Below, piece after piece: positions 57,105-64,000 of a stretch of DNA of 64,000 nt. Numbering within the stretch: the first letter of the stretch is position 1; each line of letters starts with the position of its first letter. The DNA is taken from assembly GCF_023015885.1 (NCBI RefSeq), contig NZ_JALKBE010000003.1, positions 310,001-374,000 of the forward strand. The letters are read 5' to 3'. The position numbers and the translations under genes were made by a program. The stretch is from Aliiroseovarius sp. S1123. GTDB lineage: Bacteria; Pseudomonadota; Alphaproteobacteria; Rhodobacterales; Rhodobacteraceae. The notes beneath the pieces are model-generated. The model was not told the origin of the DNA, did no database searches, and saw only the letters and a list, made by a program, of their open reading frames with translations.

Positions 57105-57133
57105 TAAAAAGGGCAGAGGCCGAAGCCTCTGCC
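57105..57133 (-). terminator. Intrinsic terminator after the 57187-57687 gene
   Basis: On the minus strand GGCAGAGGC and GCCTCTGCC form a perfect 9-base-pair stem with a 4-base loop (57112-57133), followed by CTTTTTACTT. It separates the hypothetical exported protein from rnhB. Confidence 0.85.
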
Positions 57134-57186
57134 AAGTTTAGCGGCGCGTAAAGTGAAAGGGACCGCCACGCCGCTGCTCGATATGC

Positions 57187-57687
57187 TTAATAGTGACGTG
57201 TGGCGCGATAGCCGCGTTCGCTGAGGCATTCGGGCTGGTACCCCCGGCGCGTCACGTAAATGCCCTTGCGGCTCTTCACGACCAGGTTGCGCTTGCAGGT
57301 GCGGGGCAGGCCGCTGGCATATTTGAAGTTCTTGTTCAGGCAATTGCTGCTGAACATAATTTTGCGACCGGTCTGCGTGCGGTATTCACGCAGGCAGCTT
57401 GCCGGCAACGAACGGTACTTGCTGACCCGGTGTGGGCGGTGCGGGCGATCAGGATAGGTCGGCTTGTAGGGGCGCGAGACATGACCATAGGGGGTGGACG
57501 GCTCGTCATCATTCCCGGACAGCAGAACGCCAAGCGTGACCAGACCCAGAAGGGCGGCGATGATGGCGGCGGTGTCGTCTCTGTCTGTGGCGTCACGTGC
57601 CTGAACAGGGGACGCGGCCAATGTGGCCGCCACGGCTGCACTGAGAATGAGCTTCATAAACGAACGGGGCATTGAATACTGGATCAT
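57187..57687 (-). CDS. Hypothetical exported protein, Cys- and basic-residue-rich
   Basis: A 166-residue protein I do not recognise. Residues about 1-30 form a signal peptide (core LILSAAVAATLAASPVQA). A second hydrophobic stretch at about 41-56 (AAIIAALLGLVTLGVLLSG) may anchor it. A Pro/Arg-rich linker follows (residues about 65-88), and then a C-terminal domain with four cysteines spaced along SCLREY, SNCLNK, RTCKRN and PECLSE. The four cysteines would be able to form two disulfides in the periplasm. The start is ATG at 57687 with AGGAGGG upstream. It is followed by a good terminator, so it forms its own transcript. Confidence 0.7.
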   Translation of the reverse strand: MIQYSMPRSFMKLILSAAVAATLAASPVQARDATDRDDTAAIIAALLGLVTLGVLLSGNDDEPSTPYGHVSRPYKPTYPDRPHRPHRVSKYRSLPASCLREYRTQTGRKIMFSSNCLNKNFKYASGLPRTCKRNLVVKSRKGIYVTRRGYQPECLSERGYRATRHY

Positions 57688-57851
57688 CGGACCCTCCTGT
57701 CTGTTGGATCGGCGCGGCAGGCGCTTGTCATGCCCCCAACATGCGGATCCCCCTTAAAGACAGGCAATAACGGGGCGGTGTTATCCCCTATCATGGCGTT
57801 CAGGCGGGGTTTGTTATTGAATAACCAGCGCCTGCACAGCATGGTCAGGGC

Positions 57852-58139
57852 ATGATGAAAAAAACAGCACTCACTCTTATCCTTGTCGCAATGGCATCGA
57901 CGGCTCAGGCCGCGTGCTATGCCGACTACAAGGCCAAACGGGATAACCCGCTAAAGCTCCACTATGGTGTGATCGAGCTGCCCGATGACGCTTGCGACAA
58001 TCGCAAAGCCGCGCGTCGGCAGATAAGTGACCGGTTGGAGGCCAATGGCTGGTCTCTGCTGAAGGTCCAATCCATATTCGACGCTACGGGCCTTGAGGAA
58101 AGGAAAGACAGTGCCGGAAAATTCTTCCTTCGCTACTGA
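57852..58139 (+). CDS. Hypothetical small exported protein
   Basis: A 95-residue protein with a signal peptide (core KTALTLILVAMASTAQA, cleavage after AQA). The mature part is about 75 residues with two cysteines (AACYADYKAKR and PDDACDNRK) and ends FFLRY. I do not recognise a family, although the CYADYKAKRD start resembles conserved roseobacter hypotheticals. Two ATG codons lie at 57852 and 57855. Its 3' end overlaps the start of the membrane winged-helix gene by 29 bases, which implies co-expression. Confidence 0.65.
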   Translation: MMKKTALTLILVAMASTAQAACYADYKAKRDNPLKLHYGVIELPDDACDNRKAARRQISDRLEANGWSLLKVQSIFDATGLEERKDSAGKFFLRY

Positions 58140-58815
58140 TGCGCTGAAGCGCTCGAATCGGGTGGTTGTCATCGGGATCGCGGCGATTGTCGTGATTCTT
58201 CTGCTGGCGGCCGTGTTTCTGTTCATGACCTTGCCGGATGCCAACGCTTTTAACGCGCGGGTTGAACAGATATTTGTAGAGAATGACGGGCTGAACTCGG
58301 GTGCGGAAATCAAGTTGCTTGAAATTCTGGCTCAGTCAGGCACGTCTTTTGCCGATACGCTGACCAGCTATCGCATGGTGATTTTCGTGTTGCTGATTTT
58401 TGCCACCGCACTTTTGGTGGCGGCGCTTGTGTTCCTTCTGACCATTGTCGGCCTGAACCGCCGCATGAGCGAGATCGAGCGCGCGGGCATTCAGGTGAAT
58501 TCGCTTCTGATCAGCCGCGAGGAACGCACCGTGTACCTGAACAACATGGAGTTCTCGCTGACCGAAGCGGCGATTGAAACCCTGTCTGCATTGGCCGAAG
58601 CGCGTATGGACGAGGATGTTTTGTCTGGCTCGCAGCTTGAGGGGCTGATCTCGGGCCGTGACCCGTCCGAATGCGACGAGGCCGCCGGAGCCACCCGCAT
58701 CAAGCGTCTGCGCGACGCGCTGGGCAACCAGCTGATGAGCGAGCTTTTGGTGAAAACCATCGCCCGTCGCGGCTATATGCTGTCTATTGATAAAGACGTT
58801 ATTCGGATGATCTGA
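58111..58815 (+). CDS. Membrane-anchored protein with C-terminal OmpR-like winged helix
   Basis: A 234-residue protein. Two membrane helices (about residues 17-40 and 89-114) enclose a periplasmic loop of about 48 residues (VEQIFVENDGLNSGAEI region). A linker leads to a cytoplasmic C-terminal domain (about 137-228). Its sequence LNNMEFSLTEAAIETLSALA, RIKRLRDALGNQ and LLVKTIARRGYML matches the pattern of OmpR/PhoB winged helices. The DNA-binding domain is thus at the C terminus, the reverse of CadC/ToxR. The start is GTG at 58111 with AGGAAAGG upstream. The target genes are unknown. Confidence 0.72.
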   Translation: MPENSSFATDALKRSNRVVVIGIAAIVVILLLAAVFLFMTLPDANAFNARVEQIFVENDGLNSGAEIKLLEILAQSGTSFADTLTSYRMVIFVLLIFATALLVAALVFLLTIVGLNRRMSEIERAGIQVNSLLISREERTVYLNNMEFSLTEAAIETLSALAEARMDEDVLSGSQLEGLISGRDPSECDEAAGATRIKRLRDALGNQLMSELLVKTIARRGYMLSIDKDVIRMI

Positions 58816-58860
58816 CACGTGCGGATCGCGCGTTAGGACGCTCATTTCACATAAAACACC

Positions 58861-58894
58861 AAGCAGGTCGGTCCATATCGGTGCAGACCTGCTT
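58861..58894 (+). terminator. Stem-loop after the membrane winged-helix gene
   Basis: AAGCAGGTC (58861-58869) and GACCTGCTT (58886-58894) form a perfect 9-base-pair stem with a 16-base loop, 45 bases after the stop. The T run is short (TTTGCTTC), so termination may be partial. Confidence 0.55.
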
Positions 58895-59051
58895 TGCTTC
58901 GGTGGGTCAATCGGCCCCTCAATTGAGGCGAGAATGTGGCCCAAAGACGGCGGAAAATTGGACTTCCGGGCTGATCTTGAGTAAACTGAGCGGCGCAACC
59001 AGACATTAGTACCCGCGTGGTTGGGCGGAAAATTTATTAGGAGGGGGAATT

Positions 59052-59423
59052 ATGAATTCAAAGATTCCTGGACTTTTTGCAGCGCTTTTGGCCGCTGTTC
59101 TGATGATGCCAGCAACTCAAGCCACAGCCGAAACGGGCTGCACGACCAGCTGCGACGGCAGTGGTGGTACCGGCGATGGCAGTGGCGGCGGCACTGGTGA
59201 TGGTACTGGTGGCGGCGATGATGGAACCGGTGGCGGCACCCCTGATGGTGGCGGCGGCGGTGATGACGGAACCGGCGGCGGTACACCTGATGGCGGCGGC
59301 GGCGGAGACGGCGGCAATGGCGGCAACGGCGGCGGCAAAGGTTCGAAAGCCAATAACGGCTTCGGCAATGGCGGCGGCGATGGCGTACCCGGTAAGTCGA
59401 ACAAGAACGACAACGGTCGCTAA
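59052..59423 (+). CDS. Glycine-rich small exported protein with tandem repeats
   Basis: A 123-residue protein. Residues 1-26 are a signal peptide (cleavage near TQATA). The mature part is mostly Gly, Asp, Thr and Pro, with two nearly exact copies of a 15-residue unit of the form DDGTGGGTPDGGGGG (about residues 56-85), and a Lys/Asn-rich tail ending NKNDNGR. There are two cysteines just after the signal (GCTTSCD). The AGGAGGGG Shine-Dalgarno is very strong. Such sequences are seen in secreted, surface-attached or calcium-binding proteins, but no function can be assigned. Its codon use in the repeats is biased by Gly codons. Confidence 0.72.
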   Translation: MNSKIPGLFAALLAAVLMMPATQATAETGCTTSCDGSGGTGDGSGGGTGDGTGGGDDGTGGGTPDGGGGGDDGTGGGTPDGGGGGDGGNGGNGGGKGSKANNGFGNGGGDGVPGKSNKNDNGR

Positions 59424-59470
59424 TATCCAAGGCCATGACCTATGGGTCAAGCCAAGCAAGCTAAAAAGCG

Positions 59471-59510
59471 TAGCCCGGCAGAAGGAAGACTTGTGCCGGG
59501 CTATTTCGTT
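59471..59510. terminator. Bidirectional terminator between the Gly-rich gene and the DUF2125 gene
   Basis: TAGCCCGGCA (59471-59480) and TGCCGGGCTA (59494-59503) form a perfect 10-base-pair stem with a 13-base loop. It is followed by TTTCGTTT on the plus strand and by CGCTTTTT on the minus strand, so it can serve both convergent genes. Confidence 0.8.
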
Positions 59511-59532
59511 TCAATGGATGTAGGCGCGAAGC

Positions 59533-61080
59533 TTACTGAAGCTGCATCCCGTTGGCGAAGACCGATCCGTCGGGGGTGACTTCAAGCGTGGTGATACGGG
59601 CATCGTCTCCGTTCGCGGCATCGGCAGCCGAGAACATTTCCAGCATCATCATCGACCCTGTAATCTGCTCTGCCGGAATGCCCATCTGAACCAGCTTCTG
59701 CGACAGGGCGGTCAGCCCCTTGGCGCGCAGGGTCAGCTTGCCTTCGGGACGCGGCAGGCCGTCGAAAGTCTCGAGGTCTGTGGCGTCAAAGGTAAAGGCA
59801 CCTTCGCCGGTGACCTCGGCCCCAACGGCCGACAGGCGCAGCGCGTTCAGCGTCGCGCTGCCCGGCTCGACCGGCAGCATGTCACCCAGCGCCTCGAGAT
59901 TGGCTTCAAGGTTGGCGAAGTCCAGCCACTCGACATTGTGCTTCAGCGTGCCGGTCAGATCGATGGTCAGGTGGATCGGATCGCGCGGCAGGGCACCCAT
60001 CGGGTCACCCATCTCCCAGACCATATCGTCCAGCGTCAGTCCGTTCAGGTCGAGGTTGAACGCAACGGGGCCAAAGCTGTCATCCGCCAGAAGTGGCGCT
60101 TGCATGGTGGCCGACATCGACGCAATGTTTCCGCCCAGCGGCAGACCCGGCATCATCGGCATTTCCATCTGAAGACGGAAATCTTCAGCCGGACCCGAGA
60201 TCGTGATGCCGCTTGCATCCAGCTTCATCGAGGAATCATAGGACTTGGCCGAAGACGACTGCGCCATCATCAGCGTATCCCCCTGCGAGGTCACCTGTTC
60301 GGTGCTGTAATCGGTCATGCGGGTGGTCATGTCCATCACCAGCCCGTCGCGCAACGCCTTGGCAAGGTTGGTAAAGTCGATCCCGGCGGACGGGCTCACC
60401 ATGCGCATTTCGCCCTCGATACGGCCCGATTTCATGACCGACGCCGCCGTGATCGGACCGGTATCGTCGACCATCATCGACTGGTTGAATGTGATGTTCT
60501 GTTCGTCCGCAGCGAAGGTCATGTCCGAGGTCGTCATCTCGCCCGATTTGGTCACCGACTGACCCACAAGGCCAAGATACGTGCCGTTCATCGAGAAGCC
60601 CGTGATCTCTTCCGGCGCGCCATCAAGCTCGACCGCGATATCCAACCGGGCGGCTTTCTGGTCAAAGGTGATCTCTTCCGGGCTGCCCGAGAAGATGTTG
60701 GTGAACCCTTGGTGGGTCATCGTCATCGCGCCGCCGAAGCTTTCCCCATCCGTGCCGGAATAGGTCAACGTATACGTGCTGTTTTCGGGCACGATCATCT
60801 CGACCCGGCCATCCCCCATATCGATCAGATCAAACGCGCCCAGATCTACGCTTACCGATCCCATATCAAACGGCAGCATCATGTCGAAAGTCACGTTCTG
60901 CAGCGCAAGGCCGTCACCGCGCGCCGAAGTCTCTGCGCTGAGCGCGCCACCGAAAACGGTCGAGCTTTGCTGAAGATGCGTCCAAACATCACTGGTAGAG
61001 AGGTCTGCGAATGCAGAACCGGGCAGGAAGGTTGCGCCAAAAAAAGCGGCGCAGGTCAGCCGGGTGGCAAGAGTTTGCAT
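59533..61080 (-). CDS. DUF2125 domain exported protein
   Basis: A 515-residue protein with a signal peptide (core TCAAFFGATFLPGSAFA). The rest is a long, repetitive beta-rich sequence typical of DUF2125 proteins, including GGAMTMTHQGFTNIFSG and the VEWLDFANLEANLEALGDML segment. DUF2125 proteins of Rhodobacteraceae and other alphaproteobacteria are of unknown function and are thought to lie in the periplasm or at the outer membrane. The ATG at 61080 gives the proper signal peptide; an upstream frame start is ten codons earlier. It is monocistronic between a terminator and the LysR gene. Confidence 0.8.
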   Translation of the reverse strand: MQTLATRLTCAAFFGATFLPGSAFADLSTSDVWTHLQQSSTVFGGALSAETSARGDGLALQNVTFDMMLPFDMGSVSVDLGAFDLIDMGDGRVEMIVPENSTYTLTYSGTDGESFGGAMTMTHQGFTNIFSGSPEEITFDQKAARLDIAVELDGAPEEITGFSMNGTYLGLVGQSVTKSGEMTTSDMTFAADEQNITFNQSMMVDDTGPITAASVMKSGRIEGEMRMVSPSAGIDFTNLAKALRDGLVMDMTTRMTDYSTEQVTSQGDTLMMAQSSSAKSYDSSMKLDASGITISGPAEDFRLQMEMPMMPGLPLGGNIASMSATMQAPLLADDSFGPVAFNLDLNGLTLDDMVWEMGDPMGALPRDPIHLTIDLTGTLKHNVEWLDFANLEANLEALGDMLPVEPGSATLNALRLSAVGAEVTGEGAFTFDATDLETFDGLPRPEGKLTLRAKGLTALSQKLVQMGIPAEQITGSMMMLEMFSAADAANGDDARITTLEVTPDGSVFANGMQLQ

Positions 61081-61202
61081 GTGCGATAATCCTTTGCACT
61101 CAAAGTTCAATTGGCGCGAAGGTATGTCAGTGATTTTGGGGTTACAACACCTTTCAGGGTATTGACCGAAGCAGATTCAATGCATCCGGGCGGTCCGCTG
61201 GT

Positions 61203-62090
61203 CTATTGCACAGTGTCCAGCAAAACATCCTTGATCAGCGCCAGTTGATCCGAGCGGGCCATCTTGGGTGACAGGTGTAAGACTAGCTTTCGCGGAAGGT
61301 CAACAATGCCTGCGAAGGGGCGCACCAGCTCGCCGCTGTCCAGAAAACGCTGCACCAAGGCTTCGTGCGCCATCAGAACGCCGCCGCCGTGCCGCGCTTC
61401 CTCCAGCGCGACGGCGAACAGCGAATGCTCTGTCCCGCCAGAGGCGATGCCGCCAAGATCGGTCTGCGCGGACAGCCAGTGCTCCCAATCGTTGGACCAT
61501 GTGCTGTCGCGAAGTAGTGTTTCGTTGCGCAGGTCTTCAAGGCGGGTCAGGCGCGCGGCTACGTCCGGGGTGCAAATCGGGAAGATGCGATCCCGCAGCA
61601 CTTCGATATCGTTTGGCCCCAAGGGGTCCGAGGTGAAAAACAGCGACATATCAATGGGTTCGCGCACCAGATTCGGCGGCTCTTCCAGGGCGATGACGGA
61701 TACCTGCAAATCCGGGGCGATCTGGCGCAGCTTTCCCAAACGGGCGGGTAACCAGTACTGCGCCAAAGACGGCAGCGTCGCCAGTTTGATCTTGTTGGGT
61801 GCGACCTGCTCGCGCAGCGCATGGACGGCGAGGCCCAGTTGGTCAAAGGCGCGGGTGAACTCGGGCACCAGCGTTTCGGCCATCGGAGTCAGCGCAACGC
61901 CACGGGCGCTGCGGACGAACAGCGGGGTCTCTGCCCAGGCTTCCAACGTCTTGATGTGCTGGGTGATCGCGCCGGGCGTGACCGACAGCTCCTCTGCCGC
62001 TGCCGAGAAACTGCCCAAACGCGCCGCGGCCTCGAACGCGCGCAGGGCGTTCAGATGTGGGCCTTTCGGACGGGGTGGCGAGACGGGCAT
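61203..62090 (-). CDS. LysR family transcriptional regulator (GcvA-like)
   Basis: A 295-residue regulator. The N-terminal winged helix contains LNALRAFEAAARLGSFSAAAEELSVTPGAITQHIKTLE in family-typical form (residues about 10-47). The rest is a periplasmic-binding-protein-like effector domain. GcvA-type regulators control glycine cleavage and one-carbon genes. It diverges from the SHMT homologue with 119 bases between the starts, the classic arrangement for autoregulation and target control. The effector may be glycine or another one-carbon compound, by inference. Confidence 0.9.
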   Translation of the reverse strand: MPVSPPRPKGPHLNALRAFEAAARLGSFSAAAEELSVTPGAITQHIKTLEAWAETPLFVRSARGVALTPMAETLVPEFTRAFDQLGLAVHALREQVAPNKIKLATLPSLAQYWLPARLGKLRQIAPDLQVSVIALEEPPNLVREPIDMSLFFTSDPLGPNDIEVLRDRIFPICTPDVAARLTRLEDLRNETLLRDSTWSNDWEHWLSAQTDLGGIASGGTEHSLFAVALEEARHGGGVLMAHEALVQRFLDSGELVRPFAGIVDLPRKLVLHLSPKMARSDQLALIKDVLLDTVQ

Positions 62091-62209
62091 GGCGCGCTTT
62101 CAGTTAGATTGAGTTTTTCTACACCAAAATAATAGCAATACTGATTTGCGCGATCCAGCCCCTCTGCTTGATCCTGAATGCGACACCTCTTCAGGAAAGC
62201 GAGGACGCT
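62091..62209. promoter_or_regulatory. Divergent lysR / SHMT regulatory region
   Basis: This 119-base gap holds the divergent promoters and the probable LysR operator. It is AT-rich in the first half (62100-62145). I did not find a convincing T-N11-A palindrome or promoter hexamers that I would assign with confidence. Confidence 0.5.
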
Positions 62210-63484
62210 ATGACTTTTCAATTCAATACGCCGGTCGCCCAAACCGATCCACTGATTGCGGATGCGCTGAACAATGAAAAGCAACGTCAGCAGGATCAGA
62301 TCGAGCTGATCGCGTCCGAAAACATCGTCAGCCGCGCGGTGTTGGACGTTCTGGGGCACGAGATGACGAACAAAACGCTGGAAGGCTATCCCGGCAATCG
62401 CTTCCACGGAGGCGGTCGTTTCGTGGACGTGGTCGAGCAAGCCGCGATTGACCGGGCAAAGGCTCTATTCCGCTGCATTTACGCCAACGTGCAGCCCCAT
62501 TCCGGCTCGCAGGCCAATCTGGCCGTGTTCTTTTTGCTGCTGAAACCCGGCGACAAGGTTTTGTCTTTGGATCTGGCTGCTGGGGGGCATCTATCGCACG
62601 GGCTGAAAGCCAACCTCTCCGGCCGCTGGTTCGAGCCGCACCATTATGGGGTCGATCCGGAAACCGAGGTGATCAATTATGATGAACTGGAACAACAGGC
62701 CATGTCGCTGAAACCAAAGCTGTTGATCGCCGGCGGATCAGCCTATCCGCGAGAGATTGATTTCGAGCGCATGGGCCAGATCGCCAAGAAAGTGGGCGCG
62801 TGGTTCCACGTGGACATGGCGCATATTGCGGGGTTGGTCGCGGGTGAGGCGCATCCCTCACCGTTCCCGCACGCGGATATCGTCACCTGCACCACCACCA
62901 AAACCCTGCGCGGCCCGCGTGGGGGACTGATCCTAACCAACAACGAGGACTGGTTTAAGCGCCTGCAATCCGCCGTATTCCCCGGCGTTCAGGGCTCGAT
63001 CCACACGCAGGTTCTGGCGGCGAAAGCGGTCTGCTTGGGTGAGGCGATGACCGACGAGTTCAAAGCCTATGCGCATCAAGTCAAGGGCAACGCCGCCACC
63101 TTGGCCAGCACGCTGGCTGCGCGCGGAATTCGCATCGTTTCTGGTGGAACAGACACACATATTGTGCTTTTGGACCTCAGCGGGACGGGTCTGACCGGCA
63201 AACGTGCCGAGGTGGTTCTGGAGCGTGCCAACATCACCGCCAACAAGAATGCGATCCCCAATGACAGCCCCCGCCCGCCCGAATGGGTCGGCCTGCGCCT
63301 TGGGGCAAGTGCTGCCACCACGCGCGGCATGAAAGAGGCCGAGTTCGCCCAGTTGGGCGAGATCATCGCAGATTTGATTGACGTCGAGGCTGCCGGGGAT
63401 GACGCCGCCCGTGATGCGGCTTTGTCCACGGCTGCGGGCAAGGTGGCCGGACTCTGCACTGCCTTCCCCGCCTATTCCGGCTGA
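62210..63484 (+). CDS. Serine hydroxymethyltransferase homologue with altered active site
   Basis: A 424-residue PLP enzyme of the SHMT family, collinear with E. coli GlyA. Conserved parts include IELIASEN, YANVQPHSGSQAN, the GGHLSHG segment, VDMAHIAGLVA, the PLP lysine Lys231 in TKTLRGPRGG and GLRLGASAATTRG. Three active-site residues differ by alignment: E. coli Tyr55 is Thr56, Tyr65 is His66 and His228 is Thr230. A related activity such as alpha-methylserine hydroxymethyltransfer is possible. It is controlled by the divergent LysR gene and followed by a GcvT-family oxidoreductase. GAGG precedes the ATG at 62210. Confidence 0.9.
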   Translation: MTFQFNTPVAQTDPLIADALNNEKQRQQDQIELIASENIVSRAVLDVLGHEMTNKTLEGYPGNRFHGGGRFVDVVEQAAIDRAKALFRCIYANVQPHSGSQANLAVFFLLLKPGDKVLSLDLAAGGHLSHGLKANLSGRWFEPHHYGVDPETEVINYDELEQQAMSLKPKLLIAGGSAYPREIDFERMGQIAKKVGAWFHVDMAHIAGLVAGEAHPSPFPHADIVTCTTTKTLRGPRGGLILTNNEDWFKRLQSAVFPGVQGSIHTQVLAAKAVCLGEAMTDEFKAYAHQVKGNAATLASTLAARGIRIVSGGTDTHIVLLDLSGTGLTGKRAEVVLERANITANKNAIPNDSPRPPEWVGLRLGASAATTRGMKEAEFAQLGEIIADLIDVEAAGDDAARDAALSTAAGKVAGLCTAFPAYSG

Positions 63485-63510
63485 TGCGAGCCCTTTGCCG
63501 ACTTGCCGTG

Positions 63511-63537
63511 CCCCGCCTGTGAAATCAGGCGGGGTTT
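63511..63537 (+). terminator. Intrinsic terminator after the SHMT homologue
   Basis: CCCCGCCTG (63511-63519) and CAGGCGGGG (63526-63534) form a perfect 9-base-pair stem with a 6-base loop followed by TTTCC. It suggests that the oxidoreductase gene at 63640 has its own promoter or relies on read-through. Confidence 0.75.
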
Positions 63538-63639
63538 CCGCGTTATCTGACCGACGCGCAGGTGTCGTTTTCAGAGAAGTCAGAGGGTGATTTGCCACTA
63601 GAGTGATTCGTAACAGGAATGCTGAACCGGAGGGATCCC

Positions 63640-64000
63640 ATGCAATCTCATGCGAAGGTCGTTGTTGTTGGGGGTGGCTGCGTTGGCGCCTCGATCCTGT
63701 ATGGGCTGACGGAACACGGGTGCTCGGATGCGGTGATGTTGGAGCGCACGCAGCTGACGGCGGGATCCACCTGGCATGCGGCGGGGCTTCTGGTGACCTT
63801 TGTGCGGTCTCACAATGTTTCGAAAATGACGCTGGAAACGATCCGCATCTATACCGAGGTCGAGAAGAAGCTGGGCATGTCAGTCGGCCTGAAGAAGGTC
63901 GGACAGCTGCGCGTGGCCAACACGCCGGAGCGTTGGGACGAGTTCCAAAGCTATCTGTCCGTGGCCGAGGCGGCGGGCGTTCCCTGCAAACTGCTGACCC
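63640..64000 (+). CDS. GcvT-family FAD-dependent oxidoreductase (sarcosine/dimethylglycine dehydrogenase-like), N-terminal part
   Basis: The first ~120 codons of a gene continuing past the window. The FAD-binding start is KVVVVGGGCVGASILYGL (dinucleotide GxGxxG), followed by MLERTQLTAGSTWHAAGLL, a signature of the dimethylglycine/sarcosine dehydrogenase family that oxidises N-methyl groups and passes the one-carbon unit to tetrahydrofolate. CCGGAGGG lies five bases before the ATG. Together with the SHMT homologue and LysR, this points to methylated-amine or glycine-betaine catabolism. Confidence 0.85.
   Translation, partial: MQSHAKVVVVGGGCVGASILYGLTEHGCSDAVMLERTQLTAGSTWHAAGLLVTFVRSHNVSKMTLETIRIYTEVEKKLGMSVGLKKVGQLRVANTPERWDEFQSYLSVAEAAGVPCKLLT

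Noticed and set aside
59161-59330. Repetitive DNA that could suggest a CRISPR array or microsatellite
   Set aside because: The repeats encode Gly/Asp/Thr units in frame, vary in length and have no unique spacers.
59050-59459. Several antisense frames opposite the Gly-rich gene rich in Arg/His, Ala or Pro
   Set aside because: They are produced by the GGC-type repeat read in other frames; only the plus-strand frame has a signal peptide and a strong ribosome site.

Overview
The window is a stretch of chromosome from an alphaproteobacterium, most likely a Roseobacter-group member of the Rhodobacteraceae. The signs are GC-rich coding sequence, a CcrM-type DNA methyltransferase, ubiquinone biosynthesis, the lptCAB-hpf-ptsN order without rpoN, a SoeABC-type sulfite dehydrogenase, and a sarcosine/dimethylglycine-type one-carbon locus. 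Coding density is high and genes are tightly packed with many ATGA or TGATG overlaps. I see no rRNA, tRNA, CRISPR array, insertion sequence or prophage.

Layout. 1-3998: end of a glutaredoxin gene, a nitrilase-family hydrolase, a MarR regulator, a GNAT acetyltransferase, then divergent ubiG and proline iminopeptidase. 4099-7397: a membrane glycosylation module (GT2, stand-alone LAB_N protein, GT39) plus a methyltransferase. 7401-12897: rimP-nusA-ylxR-infB behind a promoter, hairpins and an intrinsic terminator that look like an attenuator. 12976-23010: mutT, argJ, a parvulin isomerase, secA, an OafA-like acyltransferase, a binding-protein/OmpA fusion and radC. 23078-26201: dnaJ and dnaK.

26437-35403: a surface-glycan region. 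It holds an orphan KpsM-like ABC permease, cysQ (PAP phosphatase), kdsB, galU, two tandem GT2 paralogues, a GT14-like two-domain transferase and a tandem-domain sulfotransferase. Together these suggest a sulfated, possibly Kdo-linked envelope polysaccharide. 35414-39285: ptsN, hpf, the LPS-transport genes lptB, lptA and lptC, and a short RNase D.

39350-50822: a soeCBA-type sulfite dehydrogenase set, diverging from a CysG-like protein whose methyltransferase domain is truncated. Then come the arsenate-detoxifying pair GAPDH/arsJ, an esterase, and an overlapping waaA-like/lpxK pair followed by a long interrupted palindrome. 50946-57086: dsbA-like, DUF721, mutY, alkB, a glutathione transferase, ccrM and rnhB, with three GANTC sites in front of ccrM. 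57187-59423: small exported proteins and an unusual membrane-anchored winged-helix protein. 59533-64000: a DUF2125 protein, then a LysR regulator facing a serine-hydroxymethyltransferase homologue with altered active-site residues, followed by the start of a GcvT-family FAD oxidoreductase.

Most of the window is housekeeping. The parts that best repay a second look are the sulfated-glycan region, the divergent SHMT, the rimP leader attenuator, the ccrM GANTC cluster, the membrane winged-helix protein and the truncated CysG beside soeABC.
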